Assembly (NCBI GenBank): GCA_029977705.1
Contig: JAPOKJ010000017.1
Coordinates: 1 to 62,857 of the forward strand
Direction of reading: 5' to 3'
Source of the DNA: Burkholderiales bacterium
Lineage (GTDB): Bacteria; Pseudomonadota; Gammaproteobacteria; Burkholderiales; Burkholderiaceae_E
Length of the DNA: 62,857 nucleotides
Shown here: one piece after another, positions 17,489 through 27,550 of the stretch
Numbering within the stretch: position 1 is the stretch's first letter
Layout: every line of letters begins with the position of its first letter
Position numbers and translations under genes: made by a program
Notes under the pieces: generated by a model
The model's database searches: none
The model's input: only the letters and a program-made list of their open reading frames with translations
Told to the model about the DNA's origin: nothing

Positions 17489-18471
17489 CGCCCGCGCTCC
17501 AGGCAGCCCGCCATCAGGTCGATGGCCTGCACCAGGCGCGGCCCGGGACGCACCAGGACATCGACCTGCCCGAGGGGCCACTGGCACAGCCGGCCGCGCT
17601 GCAGGGCGTGCAGACCCTGCCAGCCGGGACGCTGTGGCAAGCCGGTGCCGCCGTGCATCTGCATGATCAGGTCCGGTTGGGCGCGCAGGATGAACTCCGG
17701 TGACAGGCGCGGGAAAGCCCCGAGCGTCCCGGGAACGATATTGGCGGCCCCGAGGGCCTCGAGCAGCTGGCCCAGGTAGGCTTTCGGGCCCGCCGCATAC
17801 AAGGCCTCGTCGACCTCGATGTAGACCCGGGGTCGCACCGTGCCCGCGCCCTCCAGGCCGAGTCGCTGCCTGTGGAACGACACTCGGGCCTGCACCTGTG
17901 CCCACCAGCGCCCGGCGGCCTGCCCGTCGGACGAAAGGCGCTGGGCCAGCGTGTGCATCATCTGGCGGATGTCCTCCAGGCTGTCGCCAGGCAGGGTCAG
18001 CACCGTCACGCCGGCCTGGCGCAGGCGCGGCACCAGGCGCCCCCCGGGGGCGGCCAGCACCAGGTCGGGTTGCAGGCGCAGCAAGGCCTCCAGTGAAACC
18101 TCATCCAGGCTGCCCAGGTGCGGCAAGGCCCGGACCTGCTCCGGCCAGTCCGAGAAGCGGTCGACCCCCACCAGTTGCCCGCAGGCCCCGAGCATGCAGA
18201 CCGCTTCGGTGAAGGCAGGCGTCAGGCTGACGATGCGGCGCGGCGCAGTGACCGGGGCTGTAGCGGGCGTCGTCGCGGCCCCTGCATCGGTACCGGCCGC
18301 GCGGGCCTGCGGGATCCCTGCGGCCAGGCCCGCCGCGATGACCCCTGCGGCCAGGCCCAGCCGCTTTGCCCTGGGGACGACCCGGTCAAGGTGGTTCCAA
18401 AGCGCCGTGGCGCGCGGCCGCGCCGCGCCCTGCGGGCGATGGGGGTGTGGCGGGGACAGGTGGGGACGCAT
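17485..18471 (-). CDS. btuF: Periplasmic cobalamin-binding protein
   Basis: The 328-residue protein is the periplasmic solute receptor that delivers cobalamin to BtuCD. It has an unusually long basic N-terminus before the hydrophobic signal core (LGLAAGVIAAGLAAGIPQARA, about 38-58). The fold follows with RRIVSLTPAFTEAVCMLGACGQLVGVDRFSDWP, the hallmark opening of helical-backbone binding proteins. Then come LLRLQPDLVLA and the C-lobe VYIEVDEALYAAGP and LRAQPDLIMQM. I found no later in-frame ATG or GTG giving a shorter signal peptide. It lies 17 bp after btuB. Confidence 0.85.
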   Translation of the reverse strand: MRPHLSPPHPHRPQGAARPRATALWNHLDRVVPRAKRLGLAAGVIAAGLAAGIPQARAAGTDAGAATTPATAPVTAPRRIVSLTPAFTEAVCMLGACGQLVGVDRFSDWPEQVRALPHLGSLDEVSLEALLRLQPDLVLAAPGGRLVPRLRQAGVTVLTLPGDSLEDIRQMMHTLAQRLSSDGQAAGRWWAQVQARVSFHRQRLGLEGAGTVRPRVYIEVDEALYAAGPKAYLGQLLEALGAANIVPGTLGAFPRLSPEFILRAQPDLIMQMHGGTGLPQRPGWQGLHALQRGRLCQWPLGQVDVLVRPGPRLVQAIDLMAGCLERGR

Positions 18472-18488
18472 GACCAGGGGCGAGGCGA

Positions 18489-20480
18489 TCAGCGCGGCTG
18501 CCAGCTCAGGTTCACGACCGCGATACGGCCCGGCTGGTTGTAGCCATAGGCGGTCTCATACACCTTGTTGCCGACATTGTTCAGGTGCAGCCCGAGGCTC
18601 CAGTCGGGGCTCAGGGGCAGGCGCGCGCGCAGGTCGACCACGCCATAGCCGCCCATCGCGGTGCTGTTGGCGGCATCGTCATAGCGTCGTCCTGCAGCGC
18701 GCAGCGAGGCCCCGACCTGCCACGGGCCCCAGGACCGGTCGTAGGCGATGCGCAGGTTCTGGCGTGCCCTGCGCGGCAGCCAATTGCCCTGCTGCGCCCC
18801 GGTGCTGTCATTGACGGCATGGGTCAGATCGAGCGAGCCTGACAGGCTCCAGCCGCGCGCCAGGTGACGCCACTGCAGGCTCAGGCCGCGGATGCTGGCA
18901 CTGTCCAGGTTGACCGGCGTGAACAGGGTCGGATCGACCACGATCAGGTCGCGCACACGCTGGTCGAAGGCCACCAGCTTGATCTCGGTGGGTGTATTGC
19001 CCGCCGTGCTGGCGGCGGAACCGGCGACCGGAACGACGGCCGGGCTGCCCCCGAGGGTGCCGTTGAAGCGCAGGCCGATCTCGCGGCTGACCGAGGCTTC
19101 CGCCTTGAGGGCCGGATTGCCGAAGAACGGGAAATACAGGTTGTTGAAGCTGGGCGCGGCAAAGGCATTGCCGATCGACCCCTGCAGGCGCCAATGCTCA
19201 TTCAGGCGCCAGGCCGCCCCCAGGTTGCCGGTCGTGCGGGCGCCGAATTGCGAGTTGTGGTCGCGCCGCCCGTTCAGCTGCCATTGCCAGTCGCCAAACT
19301 GCCTGCGCCAGCCCAGCCACAGGCTGTTGATGCGACGCTGGTCCGGGTCGTAGTTGGGCGTGCCGAAGGGGTCCTCGAGGCTGACCCTTTGCTGCAGGTG
19401 TTCGGCACCGAAGCTCCACTGGCCAGAGGGCAGGGACCACTGGTTCGACCAGTTCAGCTGCTGCTGCACGGTCTCGAAGCGCCCCAGGAAAAAACTGTTC
19501 AAGGCCTGGTCGACCCGGCTGACATCGCGGCTCTGGCCCCAGGCCAGCCGGGTGGTCCATGCGTCCCGGACCCGCCCTTCGAGTGCCAGGCTCAGGTTCT
19601 GCGACTGGATGCGGCCTGCGCCACTGAGGGCAGGGCGGGTCGGGTCATAGCCTTCGTCAAAGCGGGTGCGTCCGCGCGAATCGATCACCGCCAGACGCAG
19701 CGCCCAGTCGGGGAGCAGCCGCCAGCCCAGGTTGGCCGACAGGCTGCCCTGGCTGAAGCCGTCATTGTCGGGATGGAACGTGCCATAGGGCGCAAAGCCC
19801 GCGACCCGCTCATTGGTGGCGGAAAAACCGTCCGTGCGCGTCTGCTGCCATTGCAGCCTGTAATCCAGAACCCCCTGGCGACCGCTGAAGCCGGCCCCGA
19901 GCTGGCCAAAGCCCTGCGAGCCGGCCGCCAGCGACAGGTTGGGCATGAAGGCCTTGTCGGCTCCTTGCCCGGAACGGGTAAAGATCTGGATGACTCCGCC
20001 GATCGCGTCGCTGCCATACAGGCTGCTCATCGGGCCGCGTACGATCTCGATGCGCTCGATGTGCGCCAGGGGCAGGTTCTCGAGGGCCGGATTGCCGGCG
20101 GTGGCCGAGCCAAAGCGCACGCCGTCGATCAGGACCAGCACATGGTTCGAGTTGCTGCCGCGCAGGTACAGCGAGCTGGTGGCGCCCAGTCCTCCGCTGA
20201 TGGCAATGTCCACGCCCGGTTGCAGCGACAGCAGCTCGGGCAGGTTGCGTGCCGGATGACGCGACAGCTGTTCGCGCTCGATGATGGTGACATCGGCAAT
20301 GGCCTGGCTGGCCGGCAGGGGGTCGCGACTGGCGGTCACCTGCACTTCGGGCAGGGGCGCAGGGGGCTGCCCCTGGGCTTGGCCCGTCGGGGACAGTGCG
20401 GCCAGCAGGCAGCCGAGCAGGAAGGAGAAAGGCGTGGATCGCAGGGCCTGGTGGCAGGCGGCCCGGGGGCATGAGCGCAT
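18489..20480 (-). CDS. btuB: TonB-dependent outer-membrane cobalamin receptor
   Basis: A 663-residue receptor with a signal peptide (about 1-36, ending near GQAQG), a Ton box LPEVQVTAS, and a plug domain (LPELLSLQPGVDIAISGGLGATSSLYLRGSNSNHVLVLIDGVR; VRGPMSSLYGSDAIGGVIQIF). A 22-strand barrel follows, ending in an aromatic-containing strand (VNLSWQPR). It imports vitamin B12 using TonB energy. The ATG at 20480 has no obvious Shine-Dalgarno sequence, which fits translational control by the upstream cobalamin riboswitch. It is the first gene of btuBFCD. Confidence 0.93.
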   Translation of the reverse strand: MRSCPRAACHQALRSTPFSFLLGCLLAALSPTGQAQGQPPAPLPEVQVTASRDPLPASQAIADVTIIEREQLSRHPARNLPELLSLQPGVDIAISGGLGATSSLYLRGSNSNHVLVLIDGVRFGSATAGNPALENLPLAHIERIEIVRGPMSSLYGSDAIGGVIQIFTRSGQGADKAFMPNLSLAAGSQGFGQLGAGFSGRQGVLDYRLQWQQTRTDGFSATNERVAGFAPYGTFHPDNDGFSQGSLSANLGWRLLPDWALRLAVIDSRGRTRFDEGYDPTRPALSGAGRIQSQNLSLALEGRVRDAWTTRLAWGQSRDVSRVDQALNSFFLGRFETVQQQLNWSNQWSLPSGQWSFGAEHLQQRVSLEDPFGTPNYDPDQRRINSLWLGWRRQFGDWQWQLNGRRDHNSQFGARTTGNLGAAWRLNEHWRLQGSIGNAFAAPSFNNLYFPFFGNPALKAEASVSREIGLRFNGTLGGSPAVVPVAGSAASTAGNTPTEIKLVAFDQRVRDLIVVDPTLFTPVNLDSASIRGLSLQWRHLARGWSLSGSLDLTHAVNDSTGAQQGNWLPRRARQNLRIAYDRSWGPWQVGASLRAAGRRYDDAANSTAMGGYGVVDLRARLPLSPDWSLGLHLNNVGNKVYETAYGYNQPGRIAVVNLSWQPR

Positions 20481-20507
20481 GAAGGGAGCATCCGGATGAT
20501 AGCGCCG

Positions 20508-20527
20508 GGCCTGCTTCCCCGCAGGCC
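20508..20527 (-). other. Hairpin between riboswitch and btuB start
   Basis: A perfect 7-bp stem GGCCTGC/GCAGGCC with a GGGGAA loop (mRNA sense) ends 28 nt before the btuB ATG. It lacks a following U-run, so it is not an intrinsic terminator. It may be part of the riboswitch expression platform. Confidence 0.5.
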
Positions 20528-20583
20528 GGTGGCGAAACAGCGGGACGCGTCATGCCATGCGGCAGGGTCGCGGCCCACTGGGC

Positions 20584-20765
20584 GATTGGCCGGTATCCGG
20601 GCTGATGAGTCGCCGGAACTTGCCTTCCCAGCCGCGCGGGGCGGCCAGTGGCTGTGTCATTCCGGTGGCATCTTGCTCGGGCATGCTGTGGACATGCTCG
20701 AAAAGAGACCGCTCACCTTACCGTTGCGGGGGCAGCGCTGGTTGGCTTCCCGTTTAACTCGTCCC
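20584..20765 (-). ncRNA. Cobalamin (AdoCbl-type) riboswitch upstream of btuB
   Basis: Read on the minus strand, the region has the conserved blocks of cobalamin riboswitches in the right order. These are GGGAA (20751-20747), CCCGCAACGGTAAGG (20730-20716), the B12 box GCCACTG (20652-20646), CGGCTGGGAAGGC (about 20635-20622), and the closing AGCCCGGATACCGGCC (20603-20588). Cobalamin binding would shut down btuB. The 408-bp gap between btuB and mgtE is explained by this element, the hairpin at 20508-20527 and a probable mgtE promoter near 20810-20840. Boundaries are approximate, as I could not fold it. Confidence 0.9.
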
Positions 20766-20888
20766 GTTGCAGAAAAAGGTGACTTTCTGGCGCAGGGACG
20801 GAGCACCAATTGCCCACCATTCTAGTGCATCGGTGATAATCGCCGCTGACTTCGATGCCGACGCCCAAGCACCGCTCTGCCTGTATCC

Positions 20889-22379
20889 ATGAACGCCCCC
20901 CTCGAGCCCATTGACCTGGAGCCGCAGGCGCCCTCCGACCACGAGGCGGCGCAGAACGCGCTCGAGCGCGTCCAGGACTTGCTGCGCGATCACCCGATGC
21001 TCGAGGTCCTGGCCGATCGCGAGGACCCTCGTGACCAGGCCCAGCTGGGCGAGTCCATCGAGCAGCTGATCCCGAACTACGATTTCTCGGCCCTGCGCGA
21101 GACCCTGGATCCGCTGCATCCGGCCGACGTGGCCTTCGTGCTCGAGGCCTTGCCGCGCACCGAGCGCCTGGTGGTGTTCGAACTGGTCAAGGCCTCGCTC
21201 GATGGCGATGTGCTGCTCGAGCTGTCCGAGCCGGTGCGCGAGAGCGTGATCGCCTCGATGGACACCGAGGAGCTGGTCGAGGCGGTCGAAACCCTGGATG
21301 CCGACGAGATCGCCGATCTGGCGCCCGACCTGCCGCCCGAGGTGGTCGAGGAGGTCAGCGAGGGTCTGGATCCCGAGGAGCGCGAGCAGTTGCGCACCGC
21401 GATGTCCTATCCGGACGATTCGGTCGGCGCGCGCATGGACTTTGAACTGATCACGGTGCGCGAGGACGTCTCGCTCGAGGTGGTGTTGCGCTACCTGCGG
21501 CGCTTTGACAAGCTGCCCGACCATACCGACAAGGTCTTCGTCGTCGACCGCGAGGACAACCTGCGCGGCACGCTGTCGCTGGACCGGCTGCTGGTGAACG
21601 AGCCCGAGGTGATGGTCGAGGACGTGATGGCCCGCGACGGCATCAGCTTCAATGCCCTCGATGATGCCGGCGAGGCGGCCAAGGCCTTCCAGCGCTACGA
21701 CCTGGTGTCGGCACCGGTGGTCGCGCCCGGGGGGCGCCTGATCGGCCGGCTGACGGTGGCCGATGCCGTCGACGTGATCCAGGAGGAAGGCGATGCCGAC
21801 CTGCTCAGCCAGGCCGGTCTGCGCGAGGACGAGGACTTGTTCGCCAGTGTCTGGGCTTCGGCCAAGAACCGCTGGATGTGGCTGGGCCTGAACCTGTGCA
21901 CCGCCTTTTTTGCCTCGCGCGTGATTGGCGCCTTCGAGGGCACGATCAGCAAGGTGGTGGCCCTGGCTGCCCTGATGCCGATCGTGGCCGGCATTGCCGG
22001 CAACTCGGGCAACCAGACCATGACCCTGGTGATCCGCTCGCTGGCGCTGGGCCAGACCAACGCCTCCAACGCACGCCGCCTGATCGTCAAGGAACTGGGC
22101 ATCGCCGCCACCAACGGACTGGTGTGGGGCACCATCGCCGGGCTGTTTGCCTGGTGGCTGTACAACGATACGCCCTACGGCCTGAAGCTGGGCTTCACCA
22201 TGATGCTGGCAATGATGCTGAACCTGCTGCTCGGCGCCCTGGTCGGCATGGCCGTGCCCCTGGTGCTGCAGCGCTTCGGGCGCGACCCGGCGCTGGGCTC
22301 CTCGGTGCTGCTCACCTTCAGCACCGACAGCATGGGTTTTTTCATCTTCCTGGGCCTGGCCACGATCTTTTTCCGCTGA
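20889..22379 (+). CDS. mgtE: Magnesium transporter MgtE
   Basis: A 496-residue Mg2+ channel. A superhelical N domain with repeated acidic EE and D/E pairs (1-145) is followed by paired CBS domains (about 145-270, VEDVMARDGISFNALDDAGEAAKAF). The pore domain has five helices, including PIVAGIAGNSGNQTMTLVIR. The ion-binding Asp lies in TFSTDSMGFFIF. Mg2+ binding between N and CBS domains is known to gate the family. A possible promoter has GATAAT at 20835-20840 and TTGCCC at 20810-20815. No Mg2+ riboswitch of the M-box kind is visible. Confidence 0.95.
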   Translation: MNAPLEPIDLEPQAPSDHEAAQNALERVQDLLRDHPMLEVLADREDPRDQAQLGESIEQLIPNYDFSALRETLDPLHPADVAFVLEALPRTERLVVFELVKASLDGDVLLELSEPVRESVIASMDTEELVEAVETLDADEIADLAPDLPPEVVEEVSEGLDPEEREQLRTAMSYPDDSVGARMDFELITVREDVSLEVVLRYLRRFDKLPDHTDKVFVVDREDNLRGTLSLDRLLVNEPEVMVEDVMARDGISFNALDDAGEAAKAFQRYDLVSAPVVAPGGRLIGRLTVADAVDVIQEEGDADLLSQAGLREDEDLFASVWASAKNRWMWLGLNLCTAFFASRVIGAFEGTISKVVALAALMPIVAGIAGNSGNQTMTLVIRSLALGQTNASNARRLIVKELGIAATNGLVWGTIAGLFAWWLYNDTPYGLKLGFTMMLAMMLNLLLGALVGMAVPLVLQRFGRDPALGSSVLLTFSTDSMGFFIFLGLATIFFR

Positions 22380-22380
22380 G

Positions 22381-22415
22381 GCGGCCCGGGCCTGCCGGCC
22401 CGATGGCCGCTTTTT
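22381..22415 (+). terminator. Intrinsic terminator after mgtE
   Basis: A stem GCGGCC...GGCCGC (22381-22386 with 22405-22410) encloses a second GC-rich hairpin. A T5 run follows directly at 22411-22415. The hairpin starts 1 nt after the mgtE stop. Confidence 0.8.
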
Positions 22416-22428
22416 GTCATGGAAATGC

Positions 22429-22457
22429 TTGAAACCTAAAACATATAGGTTTAAATT
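22429..22457 (+). promoter_or_regulatory. Promoter with overlapping palindromic operator for the aryl-CoA operon
   Basis: A -35 TTGAAA (22429-22434) and a -10 TAAATT (22452-22457) are 17 bp apart. A perfect inverted repeat AAACCTA-N7-TAGGTTT (22432-22438 and 22446-22452) lies between and across them, extended by two more matching pairs beyond one mismatch. Its size and position are typical of MarR-family operators, and a MarR gene is second in the operon. Binding here would block RNA polymerase; an acyl-CoA or aromatic ligand releasing it is inference. Confidence 0.7.
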
Positions 22458-22528
22458 ACACCTTCGGCAGGCCAAGGCGGCCTGATCCTGTGCAGCAGGG
22501 CCTGCCCAATCCGCAGCAAGGAGCCGGG

Positions 22529-24895
22529 ATGAAGATCGTGTGTATCGGCGGAGGCCCCGCCGGCCTGTATTTCGCGTTGCTGATGAAGATGCGCGATGCG
22601 ACTCACGACATCACCGTGGTCGAGCGCAACAAGCCCTATGACACCTTCGGCTGGGGCGTGGTGTTCTCGGACGCCACCATGGACAACATGCGCCAGTGGG
22701 ACCGCACCACGGCCGACGAGATCCAGAAGGCCTTCAACCACTGGGACGATATCGAACTGGAGTTCAAGGGTGAGGTGATCCGCTCGGGGGGCCATGGCTT
22801 TGTCGGCATCGGCCGCAAGAAGCTGCTCAACATCCTGCAGGAGCGCTGCGAGCAGTTGGGGGTCAAGCTGGTCTTCGAGGTCGATGTCGACTCGGATGCC
22901 GATTACCCGGATGCCGACCTGATCATCGCCAGCGATGGCATCAACTCGAAGATCCGTACCAAGTACGAGCAGCACTTCAAGCCCGATATCGTCGTGCGCC
23001 CGAACCGCTACATCTGGCTGGGCACGCACAAGCTGTATGACGCCTTCACCTTCCTGTTCGAAAAGACCGAGCACGGCTGGTTCCAGGCCCATATCTACAA
23101 GTTCGACGAGAACACCACGACCTTCATCGTCGAATGTCCCGAGCATGTCTTCCTGGCTCATGGGCTGGACAAGGCCGACCAGCAGCAGTCGATCGAGTTC
23201 TGCGAAAAGCTCTTCGCCAGGAACCTGCAGGGCGCCAGGCTGATGACCAATGCGCGCCATCTGCGCGGCTCGGCCTGGCTCAATTTCCAGCGCGTCAAGT
23301 GCGAGCAGTGGTCGATCCACAATGGCCGCAGCCAGGTCGTGCTGATGGGTGATGCGGTGCATACCGCGCACTTTGCCATCGGCTCGGGTACCAAGCTGGC
23401 GATCGAGGATGCGATCGAACTGGTGCGCCAGCTGCAGATCCATGGCGACAGCCCGGACAAGCTGCCTCAGGTGCTGGCCACCTATCAGGAGGTGCGCATG
23501 GTCGATGTGCTGCGCCTGCAAAACGCGGCCTGGAATGCGATGGAATGGTTCGAGGTCTGCGGCCAGCGCTATTGCGACCAGCTCGAGCCCCCGCAGTTCA
23601 TGTACTCGATGCTCACGCGCAGCCAGCGCATCAGCCACGAGAATCTGCGCCTGCGCGATGCGCGCTGGCTGGGCGGCTTTGAGCGCTGGTTTGCCGAGCG
23701 TGCCGGGATGCGCAGCCTGCCCGGGCAGCCCGCCGTGCCGCCGATGTTCACCCCGCTGACGGTGCGCGGCACCACGCTCAAGAACCGCGTCATGGTGTCG
23801 CCGATGGCCCAGTACTCGGCCGAGCAGGGGATTGTCGGCGACTACCACCTGATGCACCTGGGCGCGCGTGCCCTGGGCGGTGCCGGCCTGGTTATGGCCG
23901 AGATGACCTGTACCAGTCCCGATGCCCGCATCACGCCGGGCTGCCCGGGCCTGTGGACCGATGAGCAGATGCATGCCTGGAAGCGCATCGTCGATTTTGT
24001 CCATCAGCAAAGCGATGCCCGCATCGGCCTGCAACTGGGCCATGCCGGTGCCAAGGGGTCGACGCGGCGCGCCTGGGACGGCATCGACAAGCCCCTCGAG
24101 CCCGATGACACCGAACCGAACTGGCCCCTGATCTCGGCCTCGCCGCAGCAATACCTGCCCGGCGAGAGCCAAGTGTCGCGGGCCATGACGCGTGCCGACA
24201 TGGATCGGGTCAAGGATGACTTCGTCGCCGCCACCGAGCGCGCGGCGCAGGCCGGTTTCGACTGGCTCGAGTTGCATTGCGCCCACGGCTACCTGCTGTC
24301 CAGCTTCATCTCGCCGCTCACCAACCAGCGCGATGACGCCTATGGCGGTTCGCTCGACAATCGCCTGCGTTATCCGCTCGAGGTCTTCCAGGCCGTGCGC
24401 CAGGTGTGGCCGGCCCACCTGCCGATGTCGGTGCGCATCTCGGCCCACGACTGGGTCGAGGGTGGCATCACCCCCGATGATGCGGTCGCCATCGCGCGCG
24501 CCTTCAAGGCGGCCGGTGCCGACCTGATCGACTGTTCGTCGGGGCAGGTGAGCAAGCGCGAAAAGCCGGTGTTCGGCCGCATGTTCCAGACGCCCTTTGC
24601 CGACCGTATCCGCCAGGAGGCTGGCATCATGACGATCGCGGTGGGCGCGATCTCCGAGGCCGACCATGTCAACAGCATCATCTCGGCTGGCCGCGCAGAC
24701 CTGTGCGCGGTGGCGCGTCCGCATCTGGCCAATCCGGCCTGGACCCTGACCGAGGCGGCCAAGATCGGCTTCGTGCAACTGGCCTGGCCCAGGCAGTACC
24801 GCTCCGGCAAGCCGCAGATGGAGTCCCTGTTTGCGCGCGAGAAGGCGCAGAACGCGGCGGCGGCCCAGGCGGCGGCGCTGGCTGCCCAGGTCTAG
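22529..24895 (+). CDS. Bifunctional salicylyl-CoA 5-hydroxylase / 2-aminobenzoyl-CoA monooxygenase-reductase type flavoprotein
   Basis: This 788-residue protein fuses two flavoenzymes. Residues 1-390 are a class A flavin monooxygenase, with [15 protein letters not shown] at the N-terminus and [22 protein letters not shown] near 273-294. Residues 404-770 are an Old Yellow Enzyme, with [42 protein letters not shown] and [16 protein letters not shown]. The same fusion occurs in 2-aminobenzoyl-CoA monooxygenase/reductase of Azoarcus, which hydroxylates and then reduces the ring of an aryl-CoA ester. The ATG at 22529 has an AAGGAG site (22518-22523). It is the first gene of a six-gene operon that also encodes an aryl-CoA ligase. 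Which aryl-CoA is used cannot be told from sequence. Confidence 0.9.
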   Translation: MKIVCIGGGPAGLYFALLMKMRDATHDITVVERNKPYDTFGWGVVFSDATMDNMRQWDRTTADEIQKAFNHWDDIELEFKGEVIRSGGHGFVGIGRKKLLNILQERCEQLGVKLVFEVDVDSDADYPDADLIIASDGINSKIRTKYEQHFKPDIVVRPNRYIWLGTHKLYDAFTFLFEKTEHGWFQAHIYKFDENTTTFIVECPEHVFLAHGLDKADQQQSIEFCEKLFARNLQGARLMTNARHLRGSAWLNFQRVKCEQWSIHNGRSQVVLMGDAVHTAHFAIGSGTKLAIEDAIELVRQLQIHGDSPDKLPQVLATYQEVRMVDVLRLQNAAWNAMEWFEVCGQRYCDQLEPPQFMYSMLTRSQRISHENLRLRDARWLGGFERWFAERAGMRSLPGQPAVPPMFTPLTVRGTTLKNRVMVSPMAQYSAEQGIVGDYHLMHLGARALGGAGLVMAEMTCTSPDARITPGCPGLWTDEQMHAWKRIVDFVHQQSDARIGLQLGHAGAKGSTRRAWDGIDKPLEPDDTEPNWPLISASPQQYLPGESQVSRAMTRADMDRVKDDFVAATERAAQAGFDWLELHCAHGYLLSSFISPLTNQRDDAYGGSLDNRLRYPLEVFQAVRQVWPAHLPMSVRISAHDWVEGGITPDDAVAIARAFKAAGADLIDCSSGQVSKREKPVFGRMFQTPFADRIRQEAGIMTIAVGAISEADHVNSIISAGRADLCAVARPHLANPAWTLTEAAKIGFVQLAWPRQYRSGKPQMESLFAREKAQNAAAAQAAALAAQV

Positions 24896-24898
24896 GCG

Positions 24899-25483
24899 AT
24901 GGAACGCAAGGCGCTGCGTCTGGCTCACAACCCGGTCGCCGAGGCGCTGGGCGACGAGCGCATCGGATTCGAGGCGCGCGCCCAGCAGCACGACCATGTC
25001 GACCTGAAGATCTGGTTGCGGCTGCTGGCCTGCAGTACCCAGATCGAGAAGATCATCCGGCAGCGGCTGCGTTCGCGCTTTGCCACCACCTTGCCGCGCT
25101 TTGACTACCTGGCCCAGCTCGATCGCCACCCGCAGGGGCTGCGCATGAAGGTGCTCTCGAGCTACCTGATGGTCACGGGCGGCAATGTCACGGCGGTCAC
25201 CGACCAGCTCGTCAAGGAGGGCCTGGTGATGCGCAGCGAGGACCCCGATGACCGCCGCTCCTTCCGCGTTTCGCTGACCGACAAGGGCAAGCGCGAGTTT
25301 GCCGAGATGGCCGGCGTGCACGAGCAGTGGCTGCGCGAGTTGCTGGCCGGTCTGCCCAAGCTGCAGAAGGATGACTTGTTCGATCAACTGGGCCGGCTGC
25401 GTCTGCATCTGGCCCGCCAACCCCTTTCGCAGGACGATGAGGACAGCGATCCTGCGCCCACCCCGAGGAGACGAAAATCATGA
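24899..25483 (+). CDS. MarR-family transcriptional regulator
   Basis: A 194-residue winged-helix regulator. The core runs from about residue 40: [20 protein letters not shown] (dimerisation helix), [37 protein letters not shown] (recognition helix), and the wing [24 protein letters not shown]. An N-terminal extension of 40 residues includes [16 protein letters not shown]. It lies inside the aryl-CoA operon, 3 bp after the hydroxylase and overlapping the hydratase start by 4 bp, so it probably represses its own operon through the palindrome at 22432-22452. Confidence 0.9.
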   Translation: MERKALRLAHNPVAEALGDERIGFEARAQQHDHVDLKIWLRLLACSTQIEKIIRQRLRSRFATTLPRFDYLAQLDRHPQGLRMKVLSSYLMVTGGNVTAVTDQLVKEGLVMRSEDPDDRRSFRVSLTDKGKREFAEMAGVHEQWLRELLAGLPKLQKDDLFDQLGRLRLHLARQPLSQDDEDSDPAPTPRRRKS

Positions 25484-26343
25484 CGACCCCCGACGTTCCG
25501 CGCATGGATCCGGCCCTGCTGGCCGGCAACCAGAAGCCCTTCGGCGATTACCAGGCCGAGCACTTCCAGTGGTCGGTCCGGGACGGTGTCGCCACCATCG
25601 TGCTGAACCGGCCCGAACGCAAGAACCCGCTGACCTTTTCCTCCTATGCCGAACTGCGCGACCTGTTCCTGGGCCTGCGCCATGCCAGCGATGTGAAGGC
25701 GGTGGTGGTGACTGGTGCCGGCGGCAACTTCTGCTCCGGAGGCGATGTCCATGAAATCATCGGCCCGCTGATCAGGCTGACGGCGCCCGAGCTGTTGATG
25801 TTCACGCGCATGACCGGCGAGCTGGTCAAGAACATGCGCAACTGCCCGCAGCCGATCATCGCTGCCGTCGACGGGGTATGCGCCGGTGCCGGTGCCATCG
25901 TCGCCATGTCCAGCGACATGCGCCTGGGGACGGCACGCGCCAAGACCGCCTTCCTGTTCAACCGTGTCGGCCTGGCCGGCTGTGACATGGGGGCATGCGC
26001 GATCCTGCCGCGCATCATCGGTCAGGGTCGCGCCTCCGACCTGCTTTACACCGGCCGCGCACTGGGTGGCGAGGAGGCCGAGCGCTGGGGTTATTTCAAT
26101 CGACTGTGCACGCCCGAGGCCCTGCTGGGCGAGGCCCAGGCCCTGGCGGCCGAACTGGCGGCCGGACCAAGCTTTGCCAATGGCATCACCAAGACCATGC
26201 TGCATCAGGAATGGTCGATGACCATCGAGCAGGCGATCGAGGCCGAGGCCCAGGCACAGACGATCTGCATGATGACCGAGGACTTCTCGCGCGCCTACCA
26301 TGCCTTCGTGGCCAAGCAAAAGCCTGTCTTCCAGGGCAACTGA
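25480..26343 (+). CDS. Enoyl-CoA hydratase/isomerase-family protein
   Basis: The 287-residue crotonase-fold protein has oxyanion-hole segments [17 protein letters not shown] and [20 protein letters not shown]. An N-terminal extension of about 30 residues precedes the fold. At the usual catalytic region it reads [22 protein letters not shown], lacking the two Glu residues of classical hydratases and showing Asp instead, so isomerase, ring hydrolase or hydratase activity are all possible. ATG 25480 overlaps the MarR stop. In the operon it would act on the reduced alicyclic CoA ester made by the fusion enzyme. Confidence 0.88.
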   Translation: MTTPDVPRMDPALLAGNQKPFGDYQAEHFQWSVRDGVATIVLNRPERKNPLTFSSYAELRDLFLGLRHASDVKAVVVTGAGGNFCSGGDVHEIIGPLIRLTAPELLMFTRMTGELVKNMRNCPQPIIAAVDGVCAGAGAIVAMSSDMRLGTARAKTAFLFNRVGLAGCDMGACAILPRIIGQGRASDLLYTGRALGGEEAERWGYFNRLCTPEALLGEAQALAAELAAGPSFANGITKTMLHQEWSMTIEQAIEAEAQAQTICMMTEDFSRAYHAFVAKQKPVFQGN

Positions 26344-26354
26344 GGAGTCCTGTC

Positions 26355-27548
<1,194 letters not shown>

Positions 27549-27550
27549 GC

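Noticed and set aside
20766-20888. A magnesium (M-box) riboswitch before mgtE
   Set aside because: The short leader shows none of the conserved M-box blocks; only a plausible sigma-70 promoter is visible.
22451-25420. A 989-codon minus-strand frame across the hydroxylase fusion
   Set aside because: Antisense shadow; the plus-strand fusion enzyme has both flavin-binding signatures.
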